Shown piece by piece: positions 5,501 through 5,946 of a stretch of DNA of 5,946 nucleotides. Below the pieces are notes generated by a model. It did not search any database. It worked only from the letters and a program-made list of their open reading frames with translations, and was not told the origin of the DNA. Position numbers and translations under genes: made by a program. This stretch comes from Oscillospiraceae bacterium (GTDB lineage Bacteria; Bacillota; Clostridia; Oscillospirales; Acutalibacteraceae), in contig DNIP01000003.1 of NCBI GenBank assembly GCA_003499325.1, positions 1 through 5,946 of the forward strand, in the 5' to 3' direction. How positions within the stretch are numbered: position 1 is the stretch's first letter; each line of letters opens with the position of its first letter.

Positions 5501-5946
5501 TTCCGGTTCCGACGAGCCTATTCCTACTCCCGATCCTTCCGGCAGAACTATTATCTTCTCCAACAACAAGGGCTTCAGCTCTGTTAACATCTATTACTGG
5601 TCTGATTCCGAAATGCCTGTCGAATGGCCCGGCGTTCCGATGACCTCTATCGGTCAGAATGAATTCGGTGAGGAGAGATTCTCCTTCGAGATGCCTGAGG
5701 GCATGACCAACTATATCATTACCGACGGTTCTTCTCAGACCGTTGACGTTCCCTTTACCGGCGCGACCGGCGTTTATATGACCGATCTCAACGGCGAGGG
5801 CAAGTATGAGGTAGCTTTCTATTCGATCAGCGATACGCCTGTTGACCCGACCACCGCACCTACTCCCGTAGGTGATGACGGTATCTACCTCGTAGGCTCC
5901 TTCAATAACTGGACGCCTGACGCTCAGTATAAGATGAGCGAGAACT
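2598..5946 (+). CDS. Secreted multimodular alpha-amylase: GH13 (subfamily 28-like), internal dockerin and repeated starch-binding modules; 3' end outside window
   Basis: Extracellular endo-acting enzyme expected to cleave alpha-1,4 bonds in starch. I read 1116 residues without a stop; the gene continues past 5946. Residues 1-32 are a Sec signal peptide (MKMRR, hydrophobic core, likely cleavage after AVA32). The catalytic barrel spans about 73-450. It opens TILQAWTWSF as in B. subtilis AmyE and carries DAVINH (168-173), GFRFDAAKH (268-276, nucleophile D272), YGEI (acid/base E312) and WDESHD (370-375, stabiliser D375), so the active site is intact. A C-terminal beta domain ends near 525. A type I dockerin covers 541-600. 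Starch-binding modules follow at 641-734, 750-846, 868-964 and 984-1077, joined by Gly/Ser- or Pro/Thr-rich linkers. A further module begins at 1096 (IYLVGSFNNW). By established analogy the dockerin docks the enzyme to a cohesin scaffold, as in the R. bromii amylosome. The gene is transcribed alone from its own promoter, as far as visible. Confidence 0.96.
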   Translation, partial: MKMRRLVSLLLAVLLVMSCFSVSIVATSAAVADNAETAANIDVAAAGSAYEDMQSKTTVENNYGLSKTVDDGTILQAWTWSFKNIEANLETIAEQGFTTIQVSPPNEIKKGTNGAKFLQSDGQNGWWMYYQPSGFQLNNSTDNALGTKAEFISMCEKAHEMGLKIIVDAVINHMGTKDGDDNNTSTDPMSHVTPKAQTFEPEIYNNKLFHTPWKKMTYIESNDTQYNSTYDLTRNCTSGLPDLKTEDSRVQKAIYDYMEELIQSGADGFRFDAAKHIETPDDISSLRSDFWTNTLVKVQKAHPDQEIYAYGEILNTCGINRPYSMYTKLFDVTDSGAYWGIKNAVTGEYNGNPIPYYPSSNFTAGNTMLWDESHDTYVDGGSTSLNTTQRGKIWALVAGRAGISSVYLARPSDNTNTNDLYNIKIGEARKTSWSNATTKAINQFHNYFIGQSEYCSNTSGTAYIERGTTGAMIVNLGGTTAKNVTLTNHKLTAGNYKDAITGNTFTVTKSQIKGSVGSSGVAVLYENNEAPKPTDPPETYILGDVNASGKVDANDATLIMRAVIDMITLTDKQNRAADVDGDGFVTIIDATLIQRYLANKPVNYDIGKEKTVQPVQPTIPIVIPTTPYDDPTEPDPGQGGTIIFSNNKGFSTVNIYYWSDSEQPVEWPGVAMTSIGMNEYGEERFTFDLPAGMTNYIINDGSQQTVDIPFNGSTGVYMTDQDAEGHYNVEFYAIDGGTGGGGGDDHQGQTSFLLTDNFGWGQAYVYAWDDAGNELYGAWPGSAQAETTTNEYGETQFRCYVPEGATGVILSNGNGEQTEDIKDFSYDGYWMDGSKNDLGHYKVTGWNSDGSGGSGGSDQPTPDYPVKSSFLLTDNFGWGQAYVYAWNEAGEAITGEWPGAAMAETVTNDYGETQFKCNVPENAVGVILNNGNGAQTEDITDFTYDGYWMNGTQNDKGHYLVTGWRSDGSGSDEPIPTPDPSGRTIIFSNNKGFSSVNIYYWSDSEMPVEWPGVPMTSIGQNEFGEERFSFEMPEGMTNYIITDGSSQTVDVPFTGATGVYMTDLNGEGKYEVAFYSISDTPVDPTTAPTPVGDDGIYLVGSFNNWTPDAQYKMSEN
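4218..4397 (+). other. Type I dockerin coding segment inside the amylase
   Basis: Residues 541-600 hold the two F-hand calcium loops of a dockerin. Loop 1 is D544-V-N546-A-S548-G-K-V-D-A-N-D555 followed by ATLIMRAVI. Loop 2 is D578-V-D580-G-D582-G-F-V-T-I-I-D589 followed by ATLIQRYLA. All key calcium ligands are present; S548 replaces the more usual Asp at loop position 5 and is tolerated in other dockerins. The two recognition helices differ (LIMRAV versus LIQRYL), so the dual-binding symmetry of classical dockerins may be only partial. Confidence 0.92.
4518..4799 (+). repeat. Starch-binding module A1 (CBM26-like)
   Basis: Residues 641-734 (94 aa), from TIIFSNNKGF to VEFYAI. It pairs with the module at 5547-5828: equal length without gaps and 73 of 94 residues identical by my hand alignment. 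The pattern of aromatic strands (IYYWSDS), the WPG motif, NEYGEERF and a closing GVYMTD...YNVEFY suits the CBM26-type beta sandwich also found at the C-terminus of B. subtilis AmyE. Family number is inferred, not searched. Confidence 0.82.
4845..5135 (+). repeat. Starch-binding module B1 (CBM26-like)
   Basis: Residues 750-846 (97 aa), from TSFLLTDNFGWGQAYVYAW to HYKVTGW. It shares the WPG, NEYGE, QTEDI and G-Y-W/V-M landmarks with the A modules but is clearly a second type. It is about 74% identical, without gaps, to the next module (25 differences in 97 by hand). A Gly-rich and acidic linker, GGTGGGGGDDHQGQ, precedes it. Confidence 0.82.
5199..5489 (+). repeat. Starch-binding module B2 (CBM26-like)
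   Basis: Residues 868-964 (97 aa), from SSFLLTDNFGWGQAYVYAW to HYLVTGW. It is the direct-repeat partner of the preceding module, with an identical DNA run of over 20 bases around the NFGWGQAYV codons. The spacing to the preceding module is about 20 residues of Gly/Ser and Pro. Confidence 0.82.
5547..5828 (+). repeat. Starch-binding module A2 (CBM26-like)
   Basis: Residues 984-1077 (94 aa), from TIIFSNNKGF to VAFYSI. It is the partner of the first module after the dockerin, with a shared DNA run of over 20 bases covering the FSNNKGFS codons. It completes the A-B-B'-A' order. A Pro/Thr linker (DTPVDPTTAPTPV) follows and leads to another module. Confidence 0.82.
5883..5946 (+). other. Start of a fifth, different carbohydrate-binding-like module (cut by the window edge)
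   Basis: Residues 1096-1116 read IYLVGSFNNW then TPDAQYKMSEN. The 'Y-L-V-G-x-F-N-N-W' opening is seen at the start of several starch-binding beta-sandwich modules (CBM20/CBM48/X25-like folds) and is unlike the A or B modules. Only about 21 residues are visible, so the family cannot be decided. Confidence 0.6.

Noticed and set aside
1..5946. tRNA, rRNA, CRISPR array, insertion sequence or phage genes
   Set aside because: I saw no cloverleaf, no regularly spaced short repeats, no transposase or integrase motif and no flanking terminal repeats. The only direct repeats are the protein modules of the amylase.

Overview
The window looks like chromosomal DNA from a Gram-positive, anaerobic gut-type Firmicute, most likely a Ruminococcus-like member of the Oscillospiraceae. 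This is inferred from strong AGGAGG-type ribosome binding sites, near-consensus sigma-A promoters, a lipoprotein-type ModA, moderately GC-rich genes separated by AT-rich gaps, and a secreted alpha-amylase with a dockerin whose 'DATLIQRYLA' helix is of the Ruminococcus style. I could not run any search, so the taxon is a judgement from sequence style.

Layout. (1) 1-778, minus strand: the molybdate-binding lipoprotein modA, open at the left edge. (2) 895-1665, plus strand: an IclR-family regulator divergent from modA. The gap of about 115 bp holds a perfect TTGACA-17-TATAAT promoter and an imperfect palindrome shaped like an IclR operator just after the -10. (3) 1678-1703: a hairpin terminator that works for both strands, closing the regulator and the convergent small gene. 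(4) 1725-1952 and 2013-2393, both minus: a 75-residue DUF378 membrane protein, and upstream of it a 126-residue protein with a four-cysteine N-terminal zinc ribbon and three membrane segments. They are 60 bp apart, with a perfect palindrome between them. (5) 2394-2597: an AT-rich divergent control region with a promoter for each direction, a perfect 21-bp palindrome midway, and two hairpins in the leader of the plus-strand gene. (6) 2598 to the right edge, plus: at least 1116 residues of an exported, multimodular starch-degrading enzyme.

The last gene is the main item. Its order is signal peptide, AmyE-like GH13 catalytic domain (subfamily 28 type), C-terminal beta domain, internal type I dockerin, and then four starch-binding modules in the mirrored order A-B-B'-A'. 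A fifth carbohydrate-binding-like module starts as the window ends. A dockerin on an amylase is the hallmark of an amylosome, a starch-degrading counterpart of the cellulosome known from Ruminococcus bromii. Here the dockerin lies in the middle of the chain rather than at the end. No cohesin or scaffoldin is visible in the window.

The two largest genes, modA and the amylase, both run off the window and lack one end. Several long open frames lie antisense to them, and these are codon-usage shadows (see the rejected list). The modA/IclR pair and the amylase look functionally unrelated; nothing in the sequence ties them together.
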